Shown here in pieces: positions 18,470-26,965 of a DNA stretch of 64,000 nucleotides; position 1 is the first letter of the stretch; each line of letters begins with the position of its first letter. The notes below the pieces were generated by a model, which was not told where the DNA came from, searched no databases, and saw only the letters and a program-made list of their open reading frames with translations. This stretch comes from Bacteroides finegoldii DSM 17565. Lineage in GTDB: Bacteria; Bacteroidota; Bacteroidia; Bacteroidales; Bacteroidaceae. Made by a program: the position numbers and the translations under genes. Location of the stretch: positions 152,856-216,855 of the forward strand of contig NZ_GG688323.1 of assembly GCF_000156195.1 (NCBI RefSeq), given 5' to 3'.

Positions 18470-20458
18470 ATGAAACAAGAAGAAGACAAATTCACCGGGT
18501 TGCCCGAGAATGCGTTTAGAGAATTGAAACCGGGGGAAGTATACAACCCGTTGATGGGTCCCTCAAAAAATTATCCGGAAGTTAACTTCTGGTCGGTAGC
18601 ATGGGGTATTGCTATGGCAATCCTCTTCTCAGCCGCCGCAGCCTATCTGGGATTAAAGGTAGGCCAAGTATTCGAGGCGGCTATTCCTATCGCCATTATT
18701 GCTGTAGGAGTCTCCGGAGCTGCCAAAAGAAAAAATGCGTTAGGAGAAAATGTTATTATCCAGTCTATCGGAGCTTGTTCCGGAGTGATTGTGGCCGGAG
18801 CGATCTTCACACTTCCTGCTCTTTATATCCTTCAGGCAAAATATCCAGAGATGACAGTTACTTTCATGCAGGTATTCATCAGTTCCCTGCTGGGTGGTGT
18901 ACTGGGAATTCTGTTCCTGATTCCTTTCCGGAAATATTTCGTAAGTGATATGCATGGCAAATACCCTTTCCCTGAAGCGACAGCTACCACACAGGTATTG
19001 ATCTCCGGAGAAAAAGGCGGAAGCCAAGCCAAACCCTTGCTGATAGCGGGAATGATTGGTGGACTATATGACTTTATCGTAGCCACATTCGGTTGGTGGA
19101 ATGAGAATTTTACGACCCGTGTGTGCAGTGCCGGAGAAATGCTGGCGGAAAAAGCCAAACTGATATTCAAGGTAAATACCGGAGCTGCCGTATTGGGATT
19201 AGGTTATATAGTCGGATTAAAATATGCTTCCATCATCTGCGCCGGTTCATTGGCTGTATGGTGGATTATCATTCCGGGCATGTCCGCTATTTGGGGAGAC
19301 AGTGTGCTGAATGCATGGAATCCGGAGATTACATCCACTGTAGGAATGATGAGTCCGGAAGAAATATTCAAATATTACGCTAAGAGCATTGGTATCGGCG
19401 GTATTGCTATGGCAGGTGTCATTGGTATCATCCGTTCATGGGGAATCATTAAAAGTGCAGTTGGGCTAGCTGCCAAAGAGATGGGCGGTAAAGGCAATGT
19501 AGAGAAAAACATCATCCGTACACAACGGGATCTCTCGATGAAGATTATTGCAATCGGTTCTATCATCACTTTGATACTCATCGTACTGTTTTTCTACTTT
19601 GATGTAATGCAAGGAAATCTGCTACACACATTGGTAGCGATTCTTCTAGTTGCCGGCATTTCTTTCCTGTTCACTACGGTAGCCGCCAATGCGATTGCAA
19701 TTGTCGGTACAAATCCCGTATCGGGTATGACATTGATGACACTGATTCTGGCCTCTGTAGTAATGGTAGCCGTAGGACTGAAAGGCCCTTCAGGCATGGT
19801 TGCAGCATTAGTGATGGGCGGTGTGGTATGTACCGCACTTTCAATGGCCGGAGGTTTCATTACCGACTTGAAAATCGGTTATTGGCTGGGAAGTACCCCT
19901 GCCAAACAGGAGACCTGGAAGTTCTTGGGAACAATTGTATCGGCTGCAACTGTAGGCGGTGTAATGATTATCCTGAATAAGACATATGGATTTACGAGCG
20001 GAGCATTAGCTGCTCCACAGGCAAATGCGATGGCTGCTGTTATCGAACCGTTGATGAGTGGTGTAGGCGCACCCTGGTTATTATATGGCATCGGTGCTGT
20101 CTTAGCGATTATTCTGACTCTTTGCAAGATTCCTGCATTAGCTTTCGCACTAGGTATGTTTATTCCATTGGAACTGAATGTGCCGTTGGTTGTAGGCGGA
20201 GCTGTCAATTGGTTTGTGACCAGCCGCAGCAAAGATTCGACTATCAATACGGAAAGAGGAGAAAAAGGAACATTGCTGGCTTCCGGTTTCATTGCCGGTG
20301 GCGCGTTAATGGGGGTTATCAGTGCCGCAATGCGCTTCGGTGGAATCAACTTGGTGAACGAAGCATGGCTGAACAATACTTGGTCGGAAGTGTTGGCATT
20401 AGGGGCATACGCCCTACTGATTCTCTATTTTATCAAAGCCTCAATGAAAATTAAATAA
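18470..20458 (+). CDS. OPT-family oligopeptide transporter
   Basis: A 662-residue inner-membrane carrier of the oligopeptide transporter family (PF03169), probably importing peptides or metal-peptide chelates with protons. About 16 helices are visible. Family-like stretches include AAAAYLGLKVGQVFEAAIP near the first helix, GKYPFPEATATTQVLISGE, the repeated glycine-rich helices around VMGGVVCTALSMAGGFITDL and the C-terminal PALAFALGMFIPLELNVPLV. Six bases separate it from the DUF1460 gene, and a PorQ-like gene follows, so three genes may form one operon. Prokaryotic members have few characterised substrates. Confidence 0.92.
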   Translation: MKQEEDKFTGLPENAFRELKPGEVYNPLMGPSKNYPEVNFWSVAWGIAMAILFSAAAAYLGLKVGQVFEAAIPIAIIAVGVSGAAKRKNALGENVIIQSIGACSGVIVAGAIFTLPALYILQAKYPEMTVTFMQVFISSLLGGVLGILFLIPFRKYFVSDMHGKYPFPEATATTQVLISGEKGGSQAKPLLIAGMIGGLYDFIVATFGWWNENFTTRVCSAGEMLAEKAKLIFKVNTGAAVLGLGYIVGLKYASIICAGSLAVWWIIIPGMSAIWGDSVLNAWNPEITSTVGMMSPEEIFKYYAKSIGIGGIAMAGVIGIIRSWGIIKSAVGLAAKEMGGKGNVEKNIIRTQRDLSMKIIAIGSIITLILIVLFFYFDVMQGNLLHTLVAILLVAGISFLFTTVAANAIAIVGTNPVSGMTLMTLILASVVMVAVGLKGPSGMVAALVMGGVVCTALSMAGGFITDLKIGYWLGSTPAKQETWKFLGTIVSAATVGGVMIILNKTYGFTSGALAAPQANAMAAVIEPLMSGVGAPWLLYGIGAVLAIILTLCKIPALAFALGMFIPLELNVPLVVGGAVNWFVTSRSKDSTINTERGEKGTLLASGFIAGGALMGVISAAMRFGGINLVNEAWLNNTWSEVLALGAYALLILYFIKASMKIK

Positions 20459-20464
20459 GCAAAC

Positions 20465-21235
20465 ATGAGGAGACTTTTATCCGTCATAGTATCGTTTATA
20501 AGTGCAATGACTTTTGCCCAACAACAGCCTGCGGAGCTTACTCCGCAGGACTCTCGAACGATGCTGCAAATCGGAAAGTCTTATTTGGGAACCCAATATG
20601 TGGCCAATACGCTAGACCGGGATGGAGAAGAAGAGCTGGTTATCCGGACCGATGCAGTGGATTGCCTCACTTTTGTAGAATACACACTGGCGCAAGCTCT
20701 CGGATCTTCTTTTACTGAGAACCTGCAAAAGATACGCTACAGAGATGGAATTATCGACGGATATCCTTCCCGTTTGCATTACACCTCCGATTGGATCGAG
20801 AATGGTATCCGTCAAGGATTCCTTACGGATGTGACGGCAGAGAACAGCGTACAAACTCTTCAATTAAGCCTCTCTTATATGTCCGCTCACCCAAAACTAT
20901 ATAAAAAGCTAGCCAATTCTCCGGAAAACGTAACCCGAATGACCGAATACGAGAAAGCATTATCCGGGAAAATCGTACATTGGCTGCCGAAAAGCGAATT
21001 ACCGGAAAATGGATTATCCTGGATTATGGACGGAGATATTATCGCCATCACAACGAAACTTCCCGGGCTGGACATTGCTCACGTTGGGATAGCGCAATAT
21101 ATAAAAGGGAAACTGCATCTGCTACATGCTTCCTCTACACTGGGAAAAGTAGTTGTCAGTGATAAGCCCCTCAATCATATGCTTAACAATAATAAATCGT
21201 GGACAGGTATACGTGTTGTCCGAATGTCTCACTAA
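20465..21235 (+). CDS. DUF1460 family putative amidase, exported
   Basis: A 256-residue protein of PF07313, described as N-acetylmuramoyl-L-alanine-amidase-like with an NlpC/P60-type fold. A signal peptide precedes AQQQPAEL. The probable catalytic Cys is in RTDAVDCLTFVEYTLA and the His in LDIAHVGIAQYIKGK; KIRYRDGIIDGYPSRLHYTS and GDIIAITTK are further conserved-looking stretches. It follows the OPT transporter by six bases. A link between a peptide transporter and a cell-wall amidase would make sense for muropeptide recycling, but that is inference from order only. Confidence 0.85.
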   Translation: MRRLLSVIVSFISAMTFAQQQPAELTPQDSRTMLQIGKSYLGTQYVANTLDRDGEEELVIRTDAVDCLTFVEYTLAQALGSSFTENLQKIRYRDGIIDGYPSRLHYTSDWIENGIRQGFLTDVTAENSVQTLQLSLSYMSAHPKLYKKLANSPENVTRMTEYEKALSGKIVHWLPKSELPENGLSWIMDGDIIAITTKLPGLDIAHVGIAQYIKGKLHLLHASSTLGKVVVSDKPLNHMLNNNKSWTGIRVVRMSH

Positions 21236-21249
21236 AAAAATAACGAATT

Positions 21250-22167
21250 ATGAAACGAGTTAAACATTTCCTTCTAGCCTCGTGCTTATTCCCCGCTTTG
21301 CTGGGAGCACAAGAAATGGCAAATGCCAACTTTCTGGAACTTACTCCGGATGCCCAATCGGCAGGTATGGCAGGTACAGGATTAGCTATCACCGATAACG
21401 GTAGCACAGCTATCTTTCATAACGCCTCTACAATCGCTTTCTCACAGGAAGCAATGGGCGCTAGTTATTCATACGCTGATATCAACAAGGACTGTGCGCT
21501 GCACAGCGCATCTCTTTTCTATCGGATCGGAAGAGAAGGTATTCATGGATTTGCTTTGGGATTCCGCCACTTCAAGGATCCTAAAATAATGGATTACCGT
21601 CCCCGTATATGGGATTTGGAAGCTGCCTACTTCAGGAATGTAGCCAAGAACTTATCACTGTCATTGACATTCAGATATCTGCAAGAAAAAGTAGCAAAGG
21701 AAGCAGATAGCAAGAGCAGTGTTGCTCTTGACTTTGGTGCCACCTATTATCGGAATACGGATCTTCTGGATGGAATGGCTTCTTGGTCTATCGGTTTCCA
21801 AGCCGCCAACTTGGGCAAAAAGCTGGATGGTCAGAAATTGCCTGCACGATTGGGATTGGGAGGTAGTGTCGACCTTCCATTCAGCGTGGAGAATCGTTTG
21901 CAAGTAGCACTTGACTTCAACTATCTTCTTCCTTCCGAAATCCGGCATTTGCAAGCAGGAATAGGAGCCGAATATAACTTCCTGAAATATGGAGTAGTCC
22001 GCGCAGGATATCATTTCGGAGACAATGATAAAGGAATAGGTAACTATGGTGCGCTGGGTTGTGGAATTAATTTCTGGCCAATGCGCGTCGATTTCTCTTA
22101 TGCACTGGCCGATAAGGATTGCCTTATGCACCAAACTTGGCAACTGGGATTCGGAGTAGTTTTCTAA
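21250..22167 (+). CDS. PorV/PorQ-like outer-membrane beta-barrel protein
   Basis: A 305-residue protein with signal peptide (MKRVKHFLLASCLFPALLGA) and the FadL-like pattern of the PorV/PorQ group. It opens with NFLELTPDAQSAGMAGTGLA and TAIFHNASTIAF, the family's conserved N-terminal plug, then alternating-residue strands through to a C-terminal aromatic (LGFGVVF). In organisms with type IX secretion, PorQ-like proteins serve the attachment complex; this window shows no other component, so the role here is unclear. Its last 44 bases overlap the convergent lipB gene, an unusual arrangement. Confidence 0.8.
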   Translation: MKRVKHFLLASCLFPALLGAQEMANANFLELTPDAQSAGMAGTGLAITDNGSTAIFHNASTIAFSQEAMGASYSYADINKDCALHSASLFYRIGREGIHGFALGFRHFKDPKIMDYRPRIWDLEAAYFRNVAKNLSLSLTFRYLQEKVAKEADSKSSVALDFGATYYRNTDLLDGMASWSIGFQAANLGKKLDGQKLPARLGLGGSVDLPFSVENRLQVALDFNYLLPSEIRHLQAGIGAEYNFLKYGVVRAGYHFGDNDKGIGNYGALGCGINFWPMRVDFSYALADKDCLMHQTWQLGFGVVF

Positions 22168-22807
22168 ATTCATTTTCAAGGCGCTGCTTCACTTCGTCCA
22201 TAGGTATCTCACGTTTCAATTCCTGACGAAGAGAAGTGACGCCTTTATCAATAAACCCGCAAGGGTGAATATAACTGAAATACCGTAAATCCGTATTTAC
22301 ATTCAATGCCAACCCGTGCATTGTAACATAATGACTGCTCCTTACTCCTATCGCACAAATCTTACGGGCACGAGGGGTATCACCTTCCAACCATACGCCT
22401 GTAGCTTTCTCCAACCTCCCCGCTTCAATGTCATAAGAAGCACATACACGTATCACCGCTTCTTCCAACAAATGAACATATTCCTTTAGTCCTAATGCAA
22501 ATTCATCCAAATTCAATATCGGATAACACACCAACTGTCCGGGACCATGATAAGTGATGTCCCCTCCCCGATCTATATGATAAAGAGTAGCGCCAATCGC
22601 CTTCAGCTGCTCATCACTCAGCAACATATTATTTTCTTTTCCACTGCGCCCCAATGTATAAACGTGCGGATGCTCACACATAATAATGAGGTTCTCATAG
22701 ACTTCACTCTGGGCTTTTGCCCGAACTACACCGTCAAACCACTCCGCCTGCCGTTGCCATGCTTCGGCATACGGTATTAAATTCCAATCGATAAAAGTTG
22801 TTTTCAT
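22124..22807 (-). CDS. lipB: Octanoyl-ACP:protein N-octanoyltransferase
   Basis: Moves octanoate from ACP onto lipoyl domains, the first step of lipoate synthesis, supporting among others the glycine cleavage system whose P-protein is encoded at 29162. The 227-residue protein has EHPHVYTLGRSGKENNML, the stretch RGGDITYHGPGQLVCYPIL, and the catalytic Lys-Cys pair in RKICAIGVRSSHYVTMHGLA. GFIDKGVTSLRQEL closes the domain. A -7 box ends five bases before the ATG, so the mRNA may be leaderless. Its 3' end overlaps the PorQ-like gene on the other strand by 44 bases. Confidence 0.96.
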   Translation of the reverse strand: MKTTFIDWNLIPYAEAWQRQAEWFDGVVRAKAQSEVYENLIIMCEHPHVYTLGRSGKENNMLLSDEQLKAIGATLYHIDRGGDITYHGPGQLVCYPILNLDEFALGLKEYVHLLEEAVIRVCASYDIEAGRLEKATGVWLEGDTPRARKICAIGVRSSHYVTMHGLALNVNTDLRYFSYIHPCGFIDKGVTSLRQELKREIPMDEVKQRLENEFRKLLRIPVAKFGA

Positions 22808-22812
22808 AAAAA

Positions 22813-22848
22813 CAAAGGTAAGAAATAAAAAGAAAATATGTACTTTTG
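22813..22848. promoter_or_regulatory. Divergent -7 boxes for lipB and the AraC gene
   Basis: The minus strand has TACCTTTG at 22813-22820, facing lipB, five bases before its ATG. The plus strand has TACTTTTG at 22841-22848, facing the AraC gene, 25 bases before the ATG at 22874. Both match TAnnTTTG. Confidence 0.55.
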
Positions 22849-22873
22849 CACTGTAAATATAACAAACACAACT

Positions 22874-23713
22874 ATGAAAATGGACTTCCCACAGGTAGAC
22901 TTGCCTACCGAAGTATTAGCATGGACGAATGTTACGGAAGACATTCTCAATATTTATAAGCAATCGTGTCGGTTGCAGGCATGTATTGTTGCCATCTGCA
23001 CCGAAGGCTCGATGAAAGCCTCCATCAATCTGCTTGATTATGAAATTCGTCCTAATGACCTGATAACATTGTTACCGGGAACAATCATCCAATTTCGGGA
23101 GAAAACAGAAAAAGTATGCCTCTGCTTTGCCGGTTTCTCCGCCTATTGTGCCGAACGAATCAATCTGATGAAAAACATCGGTAATGAATATCCAAAACTG
23201 ATAGAACAGCCGGTAATCCCTCTCAATGAAGAAGTAGCCAGCTATCTGAAAGACTATTTTGCTCTATTATCGCGTGTCAGTTGTAATGAGAACTTTGAAA
23301 TGGATTCTGAATTGGTTGAATTATCTCTTCAGACTATCTTGACAAGCATACGGTTGATATATCGTAAATTTCCGGGTGAAAACAATAGTTCGAACCGTAA
23401 AAAGGAAATTTGCCGGGAATTGATTCAAGCCATCACCGAGAATTATAGAGATGAACGTCGTGCACAATTCTACGCAGATAAACTAGGAATATCGCTTCAA
23501 CATCTAAGTACAACCGTAAAACAAGTGACAGGCAAAAGTGTGTTGGATACCATTGCGTATATTGTGGTCATGGACGCCAAAGCGAAACTGAAAGGAACTA
23601 ATATGACTATTCAAGAGATAGCTTATTCTCTAAATTTCCCCAGTGCCTCATTCTTTGGTAAGTATTTTAGACGGTACGCAGGAATGACACCATTGGAATT
23701 CAGGAACAGATAA
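22874..23713 (+). CDS. AraC-family transcriptional regulator
   Basis: A 279-residue regulator. The ATG at 22874 is preferred to the one at 22838 because it lies downstream of a -7 box that overlaps the earlier codon region. The N-terminal part resembles a cupin-like sensor (LLDYEIRPNDLITLLPGTII). The C-terminal double helix-turn-helix is clear: YADKLGISLQHLSTTVKQVT and then MTIQEIAYSLNFPSASFFGK followed by YFRRYAGMTPLEFRN. It is divergent from lipB and convergent with copA. The ligand and targets are unknown; self-regulation or control of copA are possibilities only. Confidence 0.9.
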   Translation: MKMDFPQVDLPTEVLAWTNVTEDILNIYKQSCRLQACIVAICTEGSMKASINLLDYEIRPNDLITLLPGTIIQFREKTEKVCLCFAGFSAYCAERINLMKNIGNEYPKLIEQPVIPLNEEVASYLKDYFALLSRVSCNENFEMDSELVELSLQTILTSIRLIYRKFPGENNSSNRKKEICRELIQAITENYRDERRAQFYADKLGISLQHLSTTVKQVTGKSVLDTIAYIVVMDAKAKLKGTNMTIQEIAYSLNFPSASFFGKYFRRYAGMTPLEFRNR

Positions 23714-23767
23714 TTCCTGTGAAGAGCGATAGAGGATAAAATTATAAATAACGACCCCAAAAAAACG

Positions 23768-23810
23768 AACGGTGAACAAGTTGCGCATAATCCGCAAAGT
23801 ATTCACCGTT
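23768..23810. terminator. Bidirectional terminator between the AraC gene and copA
   Basis: AACGGTGAA (23768-23776) pairs with TTCACCGTT (23802-23810), and an inner stem TTGCG/CGCAA lies between them. On the minus strand the hairpin is followed by TTCGTTTTTTT, a good tail for copA; the plus-strand tail is weaker (TATTATTT). Confidence 0.75.
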
Positions 23811-23852
23811 TATTATTTACTTACAGTTTGTTTTCTTTTTACAGTCGCTTAC

Positions 23853-26063
23853 TCATTTTCTTCCCAAGCTCAATGAATTGAGCACTACGCTCACACTGGA
23901 GAAGGCCATTGCAGCACTTGCCAACATCGGATTCAATAACAAACCGTTCAATGGAAACAAGATACCGGCAGCAATAGGAATGCCGATCAGATTATAAATA
24001 AACGCCCAGAAAAGATTCTGATGAATCAGTTTAACTGTCTGCTTTGACAACTGAAAAGCTTTAGGAAGCAGCAATAAATCCGATGTCATCAAAGTTACCA
24101 TAGCTACGTCCATAGCAATATCAGTTCCTTTCCCCATGGCAATGCTCACGTCAGCCAGTGCCAAAGCCTGCGAATCGTTGACACCATCTCCTACCATAGC
24201 GACTTTCTTTCCCTGCATTTGAAGCTCACGCACAAACTCGGCCTTATCGTCCGGCAGAGCGTCAGCGACAAAACGTTCAATCCCTAAACGGGAAGAAACA
24301 GCTAATGCCGTCCGTTGCCCGTCACCCGTCAACATACAGATGTCAATACCTTGACGTTTCAGTTCTTTTACCGCTTCGGCAGAAGTAGCCTTTATCGGGT
24401 CAGAAACAGCAATGATAGCCAATAATTCATTTTCACGTCCAAAGTAGATGATACCATTGCCATCCGATTCATAGCGAACCAGCATTTCAGCCATCACATC
24501 ATTTACTGTCGCACTGAAATCTTTTAGGAGTTTATGACTACCTACCCAATAGGTATCTCCCTCATAAGAGACCTTGATTCCTTTTCCCGTAATACTCTCG
24601 AAGCTGTCCAATGCAGCGGGTTTTACCTTCTCCTCGTTTTGAAGAGCAGACACGATAGCACCGGCAAGCGGATGTTCCGATCTCATTTCCGCAGCTAAAA
24701 GCACATCTTTGAAATAAGGTTCCTGCGATTGTGCCCATAACCATCCGGTAGCAGTAGGGTGTCCTTCGGTCAATGTCCCGGTTTTATCCAGTACAACGAC
24801 ATCCACTTTACGCATTTGTTCCAAAGCTACCGCGTCTTTAATCAGAATATGCTGGCTGGCAGCTTTGCCTATTCCCACCATCAATGCAGTAGGCGTAGCA
24901 AGTCCCAAAGCACACGGACAAGCAATGACAAGGACAGAAACAGCCGACAGAATACCATAAGAGATATATTCACTGCCACCGATGGCAACCCATAAAACAA
25001 ATGTCAGGATAGCAATCCCCAATACGACAGGTACGAAAATTCCGGTAATGCGGTCGACAATACGTTGTACGGGAGCTTTGCTGCCCTGTGCTTCCTGCAC
25101 CATGGAAATGATGCGGGCAAGCACCGTTTCACTACCTACCTGTGTGGCATATATGATGAACGAGCCACGCTGGTTGATCGTTCCTGCCAAGACTTTATCG
25201 CCTTTCTTCTTTTCTACCGGAACCGGTTCACCACTAATCATACTTTCGTCAACATACGAATCGCCTTCGGAAAGCTGACCGTCCACCGGTATCTGTTCTC
25301 CCGGGCGTACAACAACCATATCACCTATCTGGAGGTTCTCGATCAGAATCTCCTCTTCCGCTCCATTGCGCAGAACCCGGGCAACTTTAGGCTGCATTCC
25401 CATCAACTTGCGAATAGCAGTCGAGGTATTGCCTTTAGCACGCTCCTCCATCAATTTTCCGGTAAGAACGAAAGCGATAATCACTGCAGAAGCCTCATAA
25501 TAGACGTGCGGTTCCAATCCACGAGCATACCAAAATTCGGGGAAGAACGTATTGAACAGACTGAACAGAAAAGCAATGGAAGTACTAAGTGCAACCAGTG
25601 TATCCATATTGCTCCGTCCCAGTTTAGCCTGTTTCCAAGCCCCGGTAAAGAAACCACCTCCGAAAAAGACCATGACAGGGATAGCAAGTACCATCTGAAT
25701 CTCATTAGAGTATGGTACATGCATCAGTATCATGGAAAACACCAGCAACGGTACTATCAAAATCCAAGCCCCAACCACTTTCCACGTCAAACGAGTGTAC
25801 CGCTTATGCTGCTCCTCTTCCCGGCGTTCCTCCCTGTGGGCTTCTTCCACAATCAGGTCATAACCTGCCGCAAGCACAGCCGCACGGATTTCTCCGGGAG
25901 TCAGTTGATCCTTCTCATAAGAAACAGTCAACGTATTGGTAGCAAAATTAACGGAAGCCTCGATAACTCCCGGCATTTTTTTCACTGTTTTTTCTACATT
26001 ATTAGCACATCCTGCACAGTGCATATTAAGCACAGGAAATGCCTTCTTTATTGTGTTACCCAT
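23853..26063 (-). CDS. copA: Copper-translocating P-type ATPase
   Basis: A 736-residue P1B-type ATPase that pumps Cu(I) out of the cytosol. An N-terminal heavy-metal-associated domain has the CxxC site in [15 protein letters not shown]. Membrane metal site CPC is in [19 protein letters not shown], the phosphorylated Asp in [18 protein letters not shown], the actuator loop in [13 protein letters not shown] and the hinge in [19 protein letters not shown]. The N-domain HP motif ([10 protein letters not shown]) is present. The N-terminal linker is rich in Glu, Arg and His ([17 protein letters not shown]), perhaps an added metal site. A perfect palindrome lies 18 bases before the start. No CsoR, CopY or CopZ gene is next to it. 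Confidence 0.95.
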   Translation of the reverse strand: MGNTIKKAFPVLNMHCAGCANNVEKTVKKMPGVIEASVNFATNTLTVSYEKDQLTPGEIRAAVLAAGYDLIVEEAHREERREEEQHKRYTRLTWKVVGAWILIVPLLVFSMILMHVPYSNEIQMVLAIPVMVFFGGGFFTGAWKQAKLGRSNMDTLVALSTSIAFLFSLFNTFFPEFWYARGLEPHVYYEASAVIIAFVLTGKLMEERAKGNTSTAIRKLMGMQPKVARVLRNGAEEEILIENLQIGDMVVVRPGEQIPVDGQLSEGDSYVDESMISGEPVPVEKKKGDKVLAGTINQRGSFIIYATQVGSETVLARIISMVQEAQGSKAPVQRIVDRITGIFVPVVLGIAILTFVLWVAIGGSEYISYGILSAVSVLVIACPCALGLATPTALMVGIGKAASQHILIKDAVALEQMRKVDVVVLDKTGTLTEGHPTATGWLWAQSQEPYFKDVLLAAEMRSEHPLAGAIVSALQNEEKVKPAALDSFESITGKGIKVSYEGDTYWVGSHKLLKDFSATVNDVMAEMLVRYESDGNGIIYFGRENELLAIIAVSDPIKATSAEAVKELKRQGIDICMLTGDGQRTALAVSSRLGIERFVADALPDDKAEFVRELQMQGKKVAMVGDGVNDSQALALADVSIAMGKGTDIAMDVAMVTLMTSDLLLLPKAFQLSKQTVKLIHQNLFWAFIYNLIGIPIAAGILFPLNGLLLNPMLASAAMAFSSVSVVLNSLSLGRK

Positions 26064-26081
26064 ATAATTATAGTTTACGCC

Positions 26082-26111
26082 TTTCCCGACTCCTTAAAAG
26101 GAGTCGGGAAA
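26082..26111. promoter_or_regulatory. Perfect palindrome upstream of copA, possible operator
   Basis: TTTCCCGACTCCTT (26082-26095) and AAGGAGTCGGGAAA (26098-26111) form a perfect 14-bp inverted repeat with a two-base centre, 18 bases upstream of the copA ATG. No T tract follows on either strand, which argues against an intrinsic terminator. It could be an operator for a dimeric regulator or a leader hairpin. A -7 box for copA was not found upstream. Confidence 0.5.
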
Positions 26112-26289
26112 GAACCATTGTTTATTAATAGAAACAAGCTAACACAGGTATTTGTTCAATTACTTCTTATCAGTCTTTTGATTACCTTTCTTTTTTTCTT
26201 TTTCAAGTTTCTTTGTTCGCTATTTCCTGTTTTTACTCACTATTCCTAGCTAAATTAAAACGTATTCCGATATATCCTTTTGCCCCGTG

Positions 26290-26544
26290 TACCGGTATAT
26301 TATTGGATCATCAACCTTTTACCCTGAAAGAAACGGAAGCTGCCGACATCGACTTGCAATTCAGAGGGCATACACACCACGGACAAACATGGCCTATCAA
26401 TTGGGTGACTGATTATATATGCAAAGCCACGGTTATCGCCAATGGGGAAACACACATATATATGTATCTTCCGGATTGTCTCTATGGGGACCACCCTTCA
26501 GAATAGGGACACATGGCGAAATGGTTATTTTCAATTTTCAATGA
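26290..26544 (+). pseudogene. C-terminal remnant of a YkuE-like metallophosphoesterase
   Basis: The plus strand encodes GILLDHQPFTLKETEAADID followed by LQFRGHTHHGQTWPINWVTD, the conserved end of calcineurin-like phosphoesterases of the YkuE/YaeI type, with the metal-binding GHTHHGQ. A frameshift near 26460 moves the rest to another frame (SSGLSLWGPPFRIGTHGEMV), ending at TGA 26542-26544. The N-terminal two thirds are gone: between 26112 and 26290 no matching sequence is evident. The remnant lies between copA and the YecH-like gene and has no visible start. It cannot make an active enzyme. Confidence 0.75.
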
Positions 26545-26596
26545 ATATTAATATAACATTGTCACATATGTTACAACCTCCGGGCAATCTCTGCCT

Positions 26597-26604
26597 TATC
26601 TTTG
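26597..26604 (+). promoter_or_regulatory. -7 box just before the YecH-like gene
   Basis: TATCTTTG, a perfect TAnnTTTG, ending eight bases before the ATG at 26613. Transcription would begin almost at the start codon. Confidence 0.45.
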
Positions 26605-26612
26605 CAGAAAAA

Positions 26613-26813
26613 ATGATGGAAGGCAATAGCTACTCGGAAGCATCATTACGGGAAGCAATCATTCAAAAATTCGGTAAACAACAGCATTTCTATGCCTGTT
26701 CGGCAGAAGATATGGATGTGGATACCCTCATCGAATTTCTGAAGAAGAAAGGAAAATTCATGCCGGTAGAAAATGGGTTTACAGTAGACATAAGTAAAGT
26801 CTGCAACCACTAA
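26613..26813 (+). CDS. YecH-like (DUF2492) protein, N-terminally shortened
   Basis: A 66-residue protein matching the C-terminal three quarters of the YecH/DUF2492 family, small proteins proposed to bind metal. Seen are MMEGNSYSEASLREAIIQKF, FYACSAEDMDVDTLIEFLKK, GKFMPVENGFTVDISKVCNH, with the two conserved cysteines and a final His. The usual N-terminal segment containing His-Gly-His-Glu is absent. A promoter-like TATCTTTG sits eight bases before the ATG at 26613; an earlier in-frame ATG at 26541 would add residues unlike the family. A deletion may have joined the promoter to the middle of the gene, next to the phosphoesterase remnant. Function without the N-terminus is doubtful. Confidence 0.6.
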   Translation: MMEGNSYSEASLREAIIQKFGKQQHFYACSAEDMDVDTLIEFLKKKGKFMPVENGFTVDISKVCNH

Positions 26814-26885
26814 GCCTAATTCCCGCACTCTACAAGAAAAGCAGCTTACCGAAAGAGCGAATACCTGAATATTTTTCTGTTTTTA

Positions 26886-26917
26886 TTCGTCCGATTCATG
26901 AATTTCATCTATATTTG
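26886..26917 (+). promoter_or_regulatory. Promoter of the DUF3298 lipoprotein gene
   Basis: TTCG at 26886-26889, a 20-base spacer and TATATTTG at 26910-26917 fit the Bacteroides promoter pattern. The transcript would begin about 43 nt before the ATG at 26966. Confidence 0.6.
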
Positions 26918-26965
26918 TCAATAGTGAATGATAGAACAAATGTAGAATTTATAGAAAAAACGAGT

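Noticed and set aside
21250-22167. Evidence for a type IX secretion system
   Set aside because: Only a PorQ-like protein is present; no other component or CTD-bearing cargo was seen in the window.
25065-26249. A 394-codon open frame on the plus strand
   Set aside because: It is antisense to copA, which has every P-type ATPase motif. Its product shows no motif or signal.
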